A stretch of DNA of 64,000 nucleotides from an uncultured Bacteroidota bacterium. Its GTDB lineage: Bacteria; Bacteroidota; Bacteroidia; Bacteroidales; VadinHA17. The DNA lies in assembly GCA_903844815.1 (NCBI GenBank), contig CAIMVD010000372.1, positions 19,030-83,029 of the forward strand, read 5' to 3'. Under the pieces are notes generated by a model that searched no databases, was not told the DNA's origin, and saw only the letters and a program-made list of their open reading frames with translations. Positions 21,053 through 30,373 of this stretch are shown here, in pieces (within the stretch, counting starts at the first letter, position 1; each line of letters starts with the position of its first letter). The position numbers and the translations under genes were made by a program.

Positions 21053-24000
21053 ATGGTCAGACTAAAAATCTGGTTTGTTCTCTTGTTTTTTCTGATAAGT
21101 TATTCAGCATCTGCAACTAATTATTATGTTAGCAATTCTGCCGGAAATGATTCTTCAGATGGAAAGACTCAGGCCACTGCCTGGAAAACTATATCTAAGG
21201 TAAATTCAAAGACATTTGTTACAGGCGATTCAGTCTTTTTAATGAGGGGGGATCTCTGGCGGGAATTATTAACTGTTTCCACTTCAGGCACTGCAGCGTC
21301 TTATATGTATTTTGGAGGTTACGGTACTGGTAATAATCCTAAAATGCTGGGATCTTCAGTTTCAGCATCATGGACCGACCAGGGTGGAAATGTTTGGAAA
21401 TCATCTTCCACATTTACAAATCCTGCCAATGTGGGCGATTTCGGAACTGAGATTTTTTTTGAAAACAACGATGGAACGGTTTCATGGGGTGTCAACAGCA
21501 CTACACTCTCAAATATATACAACTGGTATTGGTCAGGAAGTTATATCTATATTTACAGTACCCAGAATCCTGCAACTGCTTTTAAGTCAGTAGAGATCCC
21601 TCAAAGGGCCTCAATAATTAACCTTAATGATAAGAACTATCTCCATTTTAACGGGATAGATCTTTTTTACTGCGGAATGTCGGCTATTACTTATAAAACA
21701 TATCCGATGATCAAGCTGACTGGTTTGATTGTTGAATATGCCAAAATAGCCTATGTCTCTACTAAAAATTCAGAAGCAGGTTATGGTATAGATGCCACAT
21801 ATTGCGATATGATTGTCAGACACTGCGAAATTCATGATTGTGGCAGGAGATCCATTTCGCACCATCTCTATGGAAATTATACTGCAACTAATATACTCAT
21901 AGAGGATAATTATTTCCATGATGGCTGGCATACTACAGGCCCTGATTTCAGCGTGGGTGCAAGTGGTACAACCGGGAGCATCGACGGGGTAATTGTTCGC
22001 AGGAACAAGTTCTACGATCCACCGAACAGTACTGCGTTTTCCGAGCATATTTTTATTCAGAATTATCTCTATTCATCGCTACAGTCTCAAGTGAAGAATC
22101 TTTATATTTATTCGAATATTTTCATTTCCCCTTCCGCCAATGCTATTAATATGGAGGGTTCTCAAAGCGTATTCATTTACAATAATGTCTTTTATAATCA
22201 TAACGTTTCCGGAAAATCTGCCCACGTTTGGTGCGATAACAACAACGCTGCAATAAAGGTTAAGAATAACATTTTTTATTCTACCACTACCAACGATATA
22301 GGCGGGACTGAATTATTTATGCGCTCAGGCCAGTCCATAGCCAACGTCGATGCTGATTTCAATTTGTATTACAGGGTTAATAACACTGTCAGAATAATCG
22401 ACAAGGAAGGTACAGGGTCATTCAACATGACCCAGATTGCTCAGGTAAGAACCCAGCTGGGGCTTGAAAAAAATTCGCCTACACCTGCCAATCCAAATTT
22501 TGTGTCGACCAGTGATTTTCATGTTCAGAGCGGTTCGCCTGCCATTGGTAAAGGCTTGGCAATTGATGTGGTAGTAACTGATTTCGAAGGAAGACCCTTT
22601 AACAATCCGCCTAATATCGGATGTTATGCGAATCCAACAACTACTACTGAACTTACTTACATCAGTTCTTCAGTTGAGAATTCTGCTCCTTCTATCCTGA
22701 ATATCAATTTCAACCTGGCACTTGCCAGTGTTCTGCCTGTTACATCTGACTTTACTGTAATGGTTAATTCCGTTGCAAGAGCCGTAAGTCTGGTTGGTAT
22801 TTCCGGTACAAAGGTCCTGTTATCACTTTCAAGCCCTGTTGTTTATGGTGATAAAATAACAGTAGCCTATACCAAACCGGTATCAAATCCTTTGCAGTCC
22901 ACAACCGGAAAACTGGCAATCTCATTTACTGCGCAGACTGTAACTAACAATGTTCTTCAGATAGCTCCTTCAGTTCCGGTTTATACAGGCGCTGTGATTC
23001 AGAACGCTACTCCTTCGGTATTGGAGATGAATTACAGCCTTGCACTTGCCAATATTTTACCTGCAGCTTCATCCTTTACAGCTATCGTGAATTCTGCGTC
23101 GAGAAGCGTAGTGTCCTTAACAATATCCGGGACCAGGGTACTATTGAATCTTTCATCCCCTGTTGTTTATGGCGATATTGTTACAATATCATATACCCAG
23201 CCAGCTGCTAATCCCCTTCAGATAGCCTCAGGAGGCAAGGCGGCAAGTATCAGCGTGCAACCTGTGACAAACAATGTCGGGGCTCCGGTGCCGGTATATG
23301 TGAGCTCGGTGGTTGAGGATGCTGATCCTGGCACTCTGGCTCTTACTTATGACCTTACACTCGCTGCCATATTACCCGGTACATCGGCATTTGCTGTTAC
23401 TGTTAATTCTGTCTCGAGAGGAGTTAGTTCAGTTTCGGTTTCAGGCACAAGGGTTTTGCTAACACTTTCTGCACCTGTTGCTTATGGGGATTTAATAACT
23501 GTTGCCTACACACAGCCCGTCTCCAGTCCGCTTCAGACAGCTGCCGGTGCAAAGGCGGCAACTATGACAGCAAGGACGGTTACAAATAACCTTCTTCCTC
23601 CTGTCCCGGTTTTTGCCGGTTCAGTTATAGAGAATATTACACCCGATGTCCTTACGATTACTTACGACATGACATTGGCCAATATCATACCTGGTTCTGC
23701 TGCATTTTCTGTGGTTGTGAATTCCGTGACAAGAGGTATCACGACGGTAATTGTATCAGGCACTGATGTAGTGCTAACCCTTTCATCACCGGTTGTATTC
23801 GGTGATATTGTGACTGTTTCGTATACTCAGCCTTCTGCCAATCAGCTTCAGACACCTGGCGGGTTACTGGCTGAAACTATCGCACCACAGACGGTGAGCA
23901 ATAGTGTCGCCGAAATTCCTGCATATTTAAGTTCATCAGTAGAAAATTTCGCACCTTCTATACTGATAATGAATTACAACCTTTCTTTAGCAAACATTCA

Positions 24001-27000
24001 GTCAGTACCTGAGTCCTTTGCTGTTACGGTGAATTCTGTAACAAGAATCGTCAATTCGGTTTCAATATCAGGTACTTCAGTTTTACTCACTCTCTCGTCA
24101 CCTGTTGCCCAAGGTGATATTGTTACTGTATCTTATACTCAACCAGCATCTAATCAAATTCAGACTACAGATGGTGGAATGGCAGTATCTATCGGCAGTC
24201 AGCCGGTTCTTAATAACGTTGGCGTTGTTATTCCAGTTTACGTGAGCTCAGTGATTGCGAATTCTGCACCCTCAGCTCTTTCTATGACTTACAGTCTTGC
24301 ACTGGACAATACTTCTGTGCCGGATCCGTCTTCATTTACAGTAAGGGTCAATTCATTATTAGTGGTCGTTTCCTCAGTATCAGTATCAGGTACACGGGTT
24401 ACATTAAATCTTTCCGCGCCTGTAATTTCCGGTAATATAGTAACCGTTGCTTATACCCAGCCTGCCTCTAATCCCCTTCAAACTGCTTTGGGCGGGATTG
24501 CCGGGAATTTAAGTGCACAGAATGTAACCAACCAGGTGCTTGCCATTCCTGTTTATGTGAGTTCGGTTATTGAAAATTCAGCTCCATCTTCTCTTGTCAT
24601 GACATACAGCCTGGCGTTATCCAGCAGATCCAGGCCTGCAGCGTCTTCTTTTTCCGTGATGGTTAATTCAATAGCCAGGACAGTAACTTCAGTTTCATTA
24701 TCCGGAACAAAAGTCACCCTAAGGCTTTCAGCGGCAGTTTTTTCGGGGGATATAGTTACAGTATCATATACTCCTCCTGCCAGCAATCCGCTTCAAACAA
24801 CTTCTGGAGTAAAAGCCGTATCAATCAGCGAACAGCCTGTTACAAATAATGTAATTCCTTTGCCTGTTTATACCAGCTCTTCAATTGAAAATACTGCTCC
24901 GTCAATACTTGTTATGAATTACAGCTTGCCATTGACAAATATTATTTCTTCCATAAGCGCTTTCAAAGTAGTAGTCAACTCTGTTTCACGAACTATCAGT
25001 TCAGTTTCAATTTCCGGAACGAAAGTTTTACTGAATTTATTAACACCAGTAGAATTTGGGAATACTGTAACAGTATCCTATACCAAGCCTGCAAATAACC
25101 CTCTCCAGACAACCGCAGGAGGTCAGGCTGTAACTCTTGCCGCACAGCAGGTTACGAATAATGTAGCTGCACTGCCGGTTTTTGTGAGTGCCGCTGTAGA
25201 GAATGCAAATCCTTCTGTGCTTTCAATGACCTATAATCTGGCACTAGCCAATATTGTCCCTGCAAATTCTTCATTTTCAGTGATTGTTAATACTGTGGCA
25301 AGGAATGTTTCTTCAATTTCCATTTCAGGTACAAAAGTGCTTTTGACGCTATCATCTCCCTTGGTTTCCGGCGATGTTGTCACAGTTGCATATACGCTGC
25401 CTGCTGCCAACCCAATTCAGACAGCGGCAGGTGGGAATGCGGTTACTCTCAGCGCTCAGCCGGTTACCAATAATGTTGCTGCAGTTCCGGTTTATATGAG
25501 TTCTCTTGTTGAGAATGCTACACCATCACTAATTACTTTGACATATAGTTTGACATTGACAAGTAGTGTTCCTGGTCCAACTGCTTTCACAGTAATGGTA
25601 AACTCTGTTTCCAGGACCGTGACTTCTGTAGCCGTCTCCGGTACAAAGGTTTTACTTACGCTTGCAAGCCAGGTGGCAAGTGGCAACACTGTGACAGTGG
25701 CTTATGCCAAACCTGCTTTAAATCCTCTTCAAACAGCCGCCGGTGGGCAGGCAGCAGCGTTGGCTGCACAACCAGTTACAAATAATGTGAGTGCCGTAGT
25801 TCCATTATATTTATCGTCAGTTGTTGAGAATATTGCTCCTTCAGTACTAAAGATGACTTACAGCACTTCGCTTGCCAACATTGTCCCAACTACATCTGCA
25901 TTTAGAGTAACAGTAAATACCGTTGTTCGAACGGTTTCATCAGTTTCATTATCCGGTACCAATGTTCTGCTTACCCTTTCGACCCCGGTTATTTATGGCA
26001 ATATTGTAACTGTGTCGTATACGATTCCGGCTTCAAATCAGCTTCAGACACCCGCCGGCGTGGTGGCTGCATCAATAGTAGCTCAGCCTGTAACAAATAA
26101 TGTTATTGCAATTGTTCCTGTTTATCTCAGTTCAGTTATTGAGAATGCTTCTCCTGCAAATCTTGCGCTTACTTATAATAATACGCTTGCGGGTATTGCC
26201 CCCGGGCCAGCTGCATTTGCAGTAACAGTAAATGCCCAGGCCAGAACTGTATCTTCAGTTGCTGTTTCGGGGTTCAGAGTTATTCTTACTCTCGCGACAC
26301 CAGTTGTATATGGAGATATTGTTATGGTATCTTATACAAAACCTGCCGTAAATCCACTGCAGACAACATCAGGAGGGCAGGCAATAAATTTATCACCACA
26401 GCCGGTAACAAATAATGTGAGACCTCTTATACCAGGTTATGTGAGCTCTGTTATTGAGAATGCTGAACCTGCTGTTCTTTTAATGACATATAACCTCAGT
26501 CTGGCAAATGTAATACCAGCTTCTTCGGCATTTACGGTTACTGTTAATTCGGTACCAATAAATGTGGTTACGGTTGTCATAGCAGGTGGGAAAGTGAGGC
26601 TAACCCTCGAAAGTGCAATCGTTAATGGAGATATTGTTACAGTTGCCTATACCAAGCCTTCTGCAAATCCATTACAGTCATCATCGACAGGTCAGGCAGT
26701 AAGCCTTAGCGCACAGATTGTCGTAAATAATGTTGGTAAAGTTAATAGTCCTCCGGTAGTTGTGATTTATAATGAGGAGAGTGTTTATTCCGGTTTCATT
26801 AGTGGGCTCGATGCTTCCGGAACCTATGACCAGAATAATGATAATCTTACTTTCAATTGGGTAGTTCCTTCAACAATACCGGTATCATCGGCAACCAGTT
26901 CCAAAATCCGTTTCCTTGCCCCGAAGGTGACGGCTTCCGAGATAGTTCAGTTTACTCTTAATGTGTCTGATGGCAAGGCAACTCAGTCAAAGACAGTGGA

Positions 27001-27718
27001 CATTGAGATTCAGCCATACGAACCACAATTAAGCGCTATTCCGGTATTAAGAATGGAATCAGATGGTTACCTCGGGAACGACAATCCGGGAAATGTTCTG
27101 GATGGCGATCAGGCTACGTGGTGGTCGTCCCATGGAGATAATCATTGGATTGTTACAGCCTTGGGCAAACCAAGCCTTATAACATATATACAGCTCACAT
27201 TTCCTGTTTCGCCTCTTACTTCGTACTATTTTGATATCTATGCATCGACTGATGATGTAAACTGGGAACCAATACTTATAAATGCGGCTTCATGTTCGTT
27301 TTCGGGTGATCCGCAGGTTTTTGAGTTCCCTGTTTCGGCCCGTCAGACAAATTATTCATATGTAAAGTTGCTGGTTCACGGAGGTTCAACCGATGACATG
27401 AACTATATTTCGGAATTCAGGACATTCGGAGTTCCACAGATTACTGCTATTGTAACAAGTGTGGAAATGACCATTTTCCCGAATCCTGCTAACGATTATT
27501 TCAGGATCCTCCTTTCTGAAGAGCCACCTGTGCCTTACCTTATTAAAATCATAAGTATGAACGGCACTGAGATATATCAGAAAACTCTTGATACAGCTGA
27601 AACCTATGTTAACTTACCGGTCAGCATCCGATCAGGAGCATACATTGTACAACTTAGTTACGGAAATATGATACTGGCAGTTAGCAGACTGGTGATTCAT
27701 GAATTAAGAAGCCGTTAA
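21053..27718 (+). CDS. Giant secreted beta-helix protein (paralog 3) with 13 SwmB-like repeats, PKD/cadherin-like domain, F5/8C-like domain and T9SS sorting domain
   Basis: Start probably at ATG 21053 within ORF 20948-27718 (MVRLKIWFVLLFFLISYSASA signal); near-identical core to paralog 2; C-terminal IFPNPANDYFRILL...GAYIVQLSYG. Confidence 0.88.
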   Translation: MVRLKIWFVLLFFLISYSASATNYYVSNSAGNDSSDGKTQATAWKTISKVNSKTFVTGDSVFLMRGDLWRELLTVSTSGTAASYMYFGGYGTGNNPKMLGSSVSASWTDQGGNVWKSSSTFTNPANVGDFGTEIFFENNDGTVSWGVNSTTLSNIYNWYWSGSYIYIYSTQNPATAFKSVEIPQRASIINLNDKNYLHFNGIDLFYCGMSAITYKTYPMIKLTGLIVEYAKIAYVSTKNSEAGYGIDATYCDMIVRHCEIHDCGRRSISHHLYGNYTATNILIEDNYFHDGWHTTGPDFSVGASGTTGSIDGVIVRRNKFYDPPNSTAFSEHIFIQNYLYSSLQSQVKNLYIYSNIFISPSANAINMEGSQSVFIYNNVFYNHNVSGKSAHVWCDNNNAAIKVKNNIFYSTTTNDIGGTELFMRSGQSIANVDADFNLYYRVNNTVRIIDKEGTGSFNMTQIAQVRTQLGLEKNSPTPANPNFVSTSDFHVQSGSPAIGKGLAIDVVVTDFEGRPFNNPPNIGCYANPTTTTELTYISSSVENSAPSILNINFNLALASVLPVTSDFTVMVNSVARAVSLVGISGTKVLLSLSSPVVYGDKITVAYTKPVSNPLQSTTGKLAISFTAQTVTNNVLQIAPSVPVYTGAVIQNATPSVLEMNYSLALANILPAASSFTAIVNSASRSVVSLTISGTRVLLNLSSPVVYGDIVTISYTQPAANPLQIASGGKAASISVQPVTNNVGAPVPVYVSSVVEDADPGTLALTYDLTLAAILPGTSAFAVTVNSVSRGVSSVSVSGTRVLLTLSAPVAYGDLITVAYTQPVSSPLQTAAGAKAATMTARTVTNNLLPPVPVFAGSVIENITPDVLTITYDMTLANIIPGSAAFSVVVNSVTRGITTVIVSGTDVVLTLSSPVVFGDIVTVSYTQPSANQLQTPGGLLAETIAPQTVSNSVAEIPAYLSSSVENFAPSILIMNYNLSLANIQSVPESFAVTVNSVTRIVNSVSISGTSVLLTLSSPVAQGDIVTVSYTQPASNQIQTTDGGMAVSIGSQPVLNNVGVVIPVYVSSVIANSAPSALSMTYSLALDNTSVPDPSSFTVRVNSLLVVVSSVSVSGTRVTLNLSAPVISGNIVTVAYTQPASNPLQTALGGIAGNLSAQNVTNQVLAIPVYVSSVIENSAPSSLVMTYSLALSSRSRPAASSFSVMVNSIARTVTSVSLSGTKVTLRLSAAVFSGDIVTVSYTPPASNPLQTTSGVKAVSISEQPVTNNVIPLPVYTSSSIENTAPSILVMNYSLPLTNIISSISAFKVVVNSVSRTISSVSISGTKVLLNLLTPVEFGNTVTVSYTKPANNPLQTTAGGQAVTLAAQQVTNNVAALPVFVSAAVENANPSVLSMTYNLALANIVPANSSFSVIVNTVARNVSSISISGTKVLLTLSSPLVSGDVVTVAYTLPAANPIQTAAGGNAVTLSAQPVTNNVAAVPVYMSSLVENATPSLITLTYSLTLTSSVPGPTAFTVMVNSVSRTVTSVAVSGTKVLLTLASQVASGNTVTVAYAKPALNPLQTAAGGQAAALAAQPVTNNVSAVVPLYLSSVVENIAPSVLKMTYSTSLANIVPTTSAFRVTVNTVVRTVSSVSLSGTNVLLTLSTPVIYGNIVTVSYTIPASNQLQTPAGVVAASIVAQPVTNNVIAIVPVYLSSVIENASPANLALTYNNTLAGIAPGPAAFAVTVNAQARTVSSVAVSGFRVILTLATPVVYGDIVMVSYTKPAVNPLQTTSGGQAINLSPQPVTNNVRPLIPGYVSSVIENAEPAVLLMTYNLSLANVIPASSAFTVTVNSVPINVVTVVIAGGKVRLTLESAIVNGDIVTVAYTKPSANPLQSSSTGQAVSLSAQIVVNNVGKVNSPPVVVIYNEESVYSGFISGLDASGTYDQNNDNLTFNWVVPSTIPVSSATSSKIRFLAPKVTASEIVQFTLNVSDGKATQSKTVDIEIQPYEPQLSAIPVLRMESDGYLGNDNPGNVLDGDQATWWSSHGDNHWIVTALGKPSLITYIQLTFPVSPLTSYYFDIYASTDDVNWEPILINAASCSFSGDPQVFEFPVSARQTNYSYVKLLVHGGSTDDMNYISEFRTFGVPQITAIVTSVEMTIFPNPANDYFRILLSEEPPVPYLIKIISMNGTEIYQKTLDTAETYVNLPVSIRSGAYIVQLSYGNMILAVSRLVIHELRSR
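22645..26745 (+). repeat. Thirteen tandem SwmB-like coding repeats (~315 bp / ~105 aa each)
   Basis: Consensus IPVYVSSVIENxAPSxLxMTYxLxLANxxPxxSAFxVxVNSVxRxVSSVSxSGTKVLLTLSSPVxxGDIVTVSYTxPAxNPLQTxxGGxAxxxxAQPVTNNV, counted 13 times by eye. Confidence 0.9.
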
Positions 27719-29166
27719 AGCCCTGTTCTCTGAAAGACTGTCTTGATGGTTTTAAGGAGAATGACAAAATCAAGACGAATAGACCAGTTATCAATATATG
27801 TTAAGTCCATTTCCATCCATTTGTCGAATTTGATACTGTTCCTGTCAGGCTTGATTTGCCAGAAACATGATAACCCCGGTCTTACCGACAACCTTCTTAA
27901 TTGCCATCTCTCGTAAAGCTTTGTTTCATCGGGGAGGGGAGGACGTGGGCCAATGAGCGACATTTCACCCTTAAGAATATTTAATAGCTGAGGCAGTTCA
28001 TCCAGTCCGGTTTTACGTAAAATCTTACCTATCTTTGTCACACGCGGATCATCCTTCATTTTAAATGCAGGCCCGTCAGCTTCATTAACAGCTTCAAGCT
28101 GTTTCCTCAGAAAATCGGCATTTGCCACCATTGTCCTGAATTTATATAGTTTGAAGGGACGTCCACGCAAACCAACCCTGGTCTGACTGTAAATTATATC
28201 CCCCGGAGAGGAGAGCTTTATCCAGACTCCGATTAAAATCAATATGGGTGAAATGCAAAGAGTCAGGAAGAGGGAAACTCCTATATCGGTAATCCTCTTG
28301 AGAGCCAGAGCATAAGGATTGTATGGTATATTGATGAAAGTCAAAAATTTCTCGTGTGCAATATTCGTTTTTACGGCATTCGTGAGGTTTATCTTGTTTT
28401 CATCGTCCTTAATCCTGAATATTACCCCAAGTTCTTCGCACGATCTCATTACTTTTCTGACTTCAGCTGATACCACCCTTTTCTTGATATATACAACTTC
28501 ATCGATTATATCAGCCTCCATCAGGTCGTTTATAGTCTCAAGATATTCTTCGGGGAGCTGTATAATTGATGTCTCATATTTTTCCTTTATCAGAGCCGAT
28601 TGTGTAAAAACAGCAGTTATCCTATATCCCCACTCCTTTGTATTTAGAAGCTTTTCAATAAAAGGGAGGGCCGAATCGTCTGCAATCAGAACCAGATTTA
28701 CATAGTTGTATCCTTTAGCCCGGTAGCTTTTCAATACCTTATACTCTATAAGCCTTACAAAGAAAAGGAAGAGGAATCCGAAAAAAGCAAATTCAAGCAG
28801 GAAAAGCCTGGATATTTCATATAACTTGAATACAAAATAAAAGACCATTAGCATTACAACCACAAGAAGTGTGGATTGCAGATACTCGATGAACAGGACG
28901 AAGTAACTTTTTGTCCTTGGAATTTCAGTAATTTGAATCAGGTAAAGGATTATCAGCCAGATAGGCAGTATAAGGATAAAAAGCTTGAGAAACCTCGTTT
29001 CCTGAAAAAACAAGCCCCCGATATTAAAATAGTTTATTATGTAGGAGCACTGAAAAGCCAGAAAGATTGATACAATATCTATAAATCCCAGAATCAGATT
29101 CCAGAGATTCCATTTCTTAAGGAATGGAATTATTCTACGGTTAATCAGGGAACTGAAAAGATCCAT
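27715..29166 (-). CDS. Exopolysaccharide biosynthesis polyprenyl glycosylphosphotransferase (WcaJ-like)
   Basis: N-terminal TMs plus bacterial sugar transferase signature KRITDIGVSLFLTL...GDIIYSQTRVGLRGRPFKLYKFRTM...KTGLDELPQLLNILKGEMSLIGPRPPLP. Confidence 0.93.
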   Translation of the reverse strand: MDLFSSLINRRIIPFLKKWNLWNLILGFIDIVSIFLAFQCSYIINYFNIGGLFFQETRFLKLFILILPIWLIILYLIQITEIPRTKSYFVLFIEYLQSTLLVVVMLMVFYFVFKLYEISRLFLLEFAFFGFLFLFFVRLIEYKVLKSYRAKGYNYVNLVLIADDSALPFIEKLLNTKEWGYRITAVFTQSALIKEKYETSIIQLPEEYLETINDLMEADIIDEVVYIKKRVVSAEVRKVMRSCEELGVIFRIKDDENKINLTNAVKTNIAHEKFLTFINIPYNPYALALKRITDIGVSLFLTLCISPILILIGVWIKLSSPGDIIYSQTRVGLRGRPFKLYKFRTMVANADFLRKQLEAVNEADGPAFKMKDDPRVTKIGKILRKTGLDELPQLLNILKGEMSLIGPRPPLPDETKLYERWQLRRLSVRPGLSCFWQIKPDRNSIKFDKWMEMDLTYIDNWSIRLDFVILLKTIKTVFQRTGL

Positions 29167-29225
29167 AATAAAGTTTATAAAAATTTACCTGTGTTTTGCT
29201 GATGACAGGATAATGAATAAAGAAA

Positions 29226-29870
29226 TTACTTAATAGAGACGGTCGTCGGCATAGCTGCCTTTTGCGCTAGAAAATAAGTGAGACCGTTTATCTCTGTCAT
29301 ATTTCTGACTTTAAATCCATGTCCTTCCAGGAGTAATTCAACATTGTTTTTAGACAACTGCTTATTGGTTCTTGAGTCCATCAGGTTATAAACCATGTTT
29401 AAGAACGAGAACTTTGAAGCTATGCCATTTTCGATCTCCTGCGTATTCTTGTTTTTCTGGTAATCAGAAAGGTTGTCTGTTGCATCTGTATTACCGGAAT
29501 GTTCGTGATCAACAAAACACCCGATAAAGTTACTCCTTTGCGGAAGAATATGAAAGATGGAATGAAGGAAATTTTTGATATTCTTTATATGATTTATCTC
29601 TTTAAGATTAATGACCGTATTTACGTTCTTCATCTCTTCCGCATCATAAAAATAATTATGAAGCGATGATAGTACAACAACATTCTGGTTTTTGATCATT
29701 CCTGTACATTCAATATACTTTTTAAAGTCTTCACGGCCCTCATCAGCAAGGATATCTAAAATAGTTTTATTATCATTCAGACTGATCTTTTTGCCACCCG
29801 AATTGATAATAGACCTAAGATTATGATTACTATTACTTTCTTGTCCGTAAGTCCCCAAAGAGTTACTCAT
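29226..29870 (-). CDS. Hypothetical protein, possibly a degenerate methyltransferase-like domain
   Basis: 214-aa ORF; C-terminal NNVELLLEGHGFKVRNMTEINGLTYFLAQKA resembles the last strands of class I SAM methyltransferases, but no glycine-rich SAM motif seen. Confidence 0.6.
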   Translation of the reverse strand: MSNSLGTYGQESNSNHNLRSIINSGGKKISLNDNKTILDILADEGREDFKKYIECTGMIKNQNVVVLSSLHNYFYDAEEMKNVNTVINLKEINHIKNIKNFLHSIFHILPQRSNFIGCFVDHEHSGNTDATDNLSDYQKNKNTQEIENGIASKFSFLNMVYNLMDSRTNKQLSKNNVELLLEGHGFKVRNMTEINGLTYFLAQKAAMPTTVSIK

Positions 29871-30068
29871 TTTAGTTGCATTGATTCATACTTTAAAAGT
29901 AGGTGAAAGATCGTTATCAGTCAATAGGAGAGCCTGTAGCTTCCTGAAAGTAAGGCATTTTGATAATTGTAGTTAATCCTTAAAATACTGATGTACATCC
30001 CAGGATATAGCCTGTTCGTCTCCAAAATAACCACTTTGGTCAAAAGCGCAATCAATTTATCAGCAATT

Positions 30069-30084
30069 TGGCAAAATCGATGCT
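30069..30084 (+). promoter_or_regulatory. Candidate sigma54 promoter (-24/-12)
   Basis: TGGCAAAATCGATGCT: GG-N10-GC spacing, TGGCA and TGCT halves; ~290 bp upstream of the decayed permease and ~4.5 kb from a sigma54 response regulator gene. Confidence 0.35.
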
Positions 30085-30373
30085 TTTGCTGCTAATTGAA
30101 TTATGTAAAAAGCATTAAATCAATATTATAAACATTTGTTATTTATGTTTTGCAGCACATTAATACTCATTTCGGATTTTGACCAACGTATCTGTAATTG
30201 TGATAAAAAAACTAAAAGTAACCTTTGGTTTTGCCTGCTAAAAGCTACATCATAAATAAGGGCTTCAGGATAGTTACGCATGAACCACGGGTGCAGCATA
30301 AAGAAAAAGATTTAGTCTTTATGTTGCACTTCTGTTTTAGACATATTAATATTTTAAAATCAATCTACTTTCT

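Noticed and set aside
24553-24786. Antisense ORFs inside the SwmB repeats (also 25492-25689)
   Set aside because: Repeated antisense shadows created by the coding repeat itself.
22645-26745. Recent slippage expansion of the 13 SwmB units
   Set aside because: Units are well diverged at DNA level, so a recent tandem slippage event is not supported; copy-number difference is likely older.
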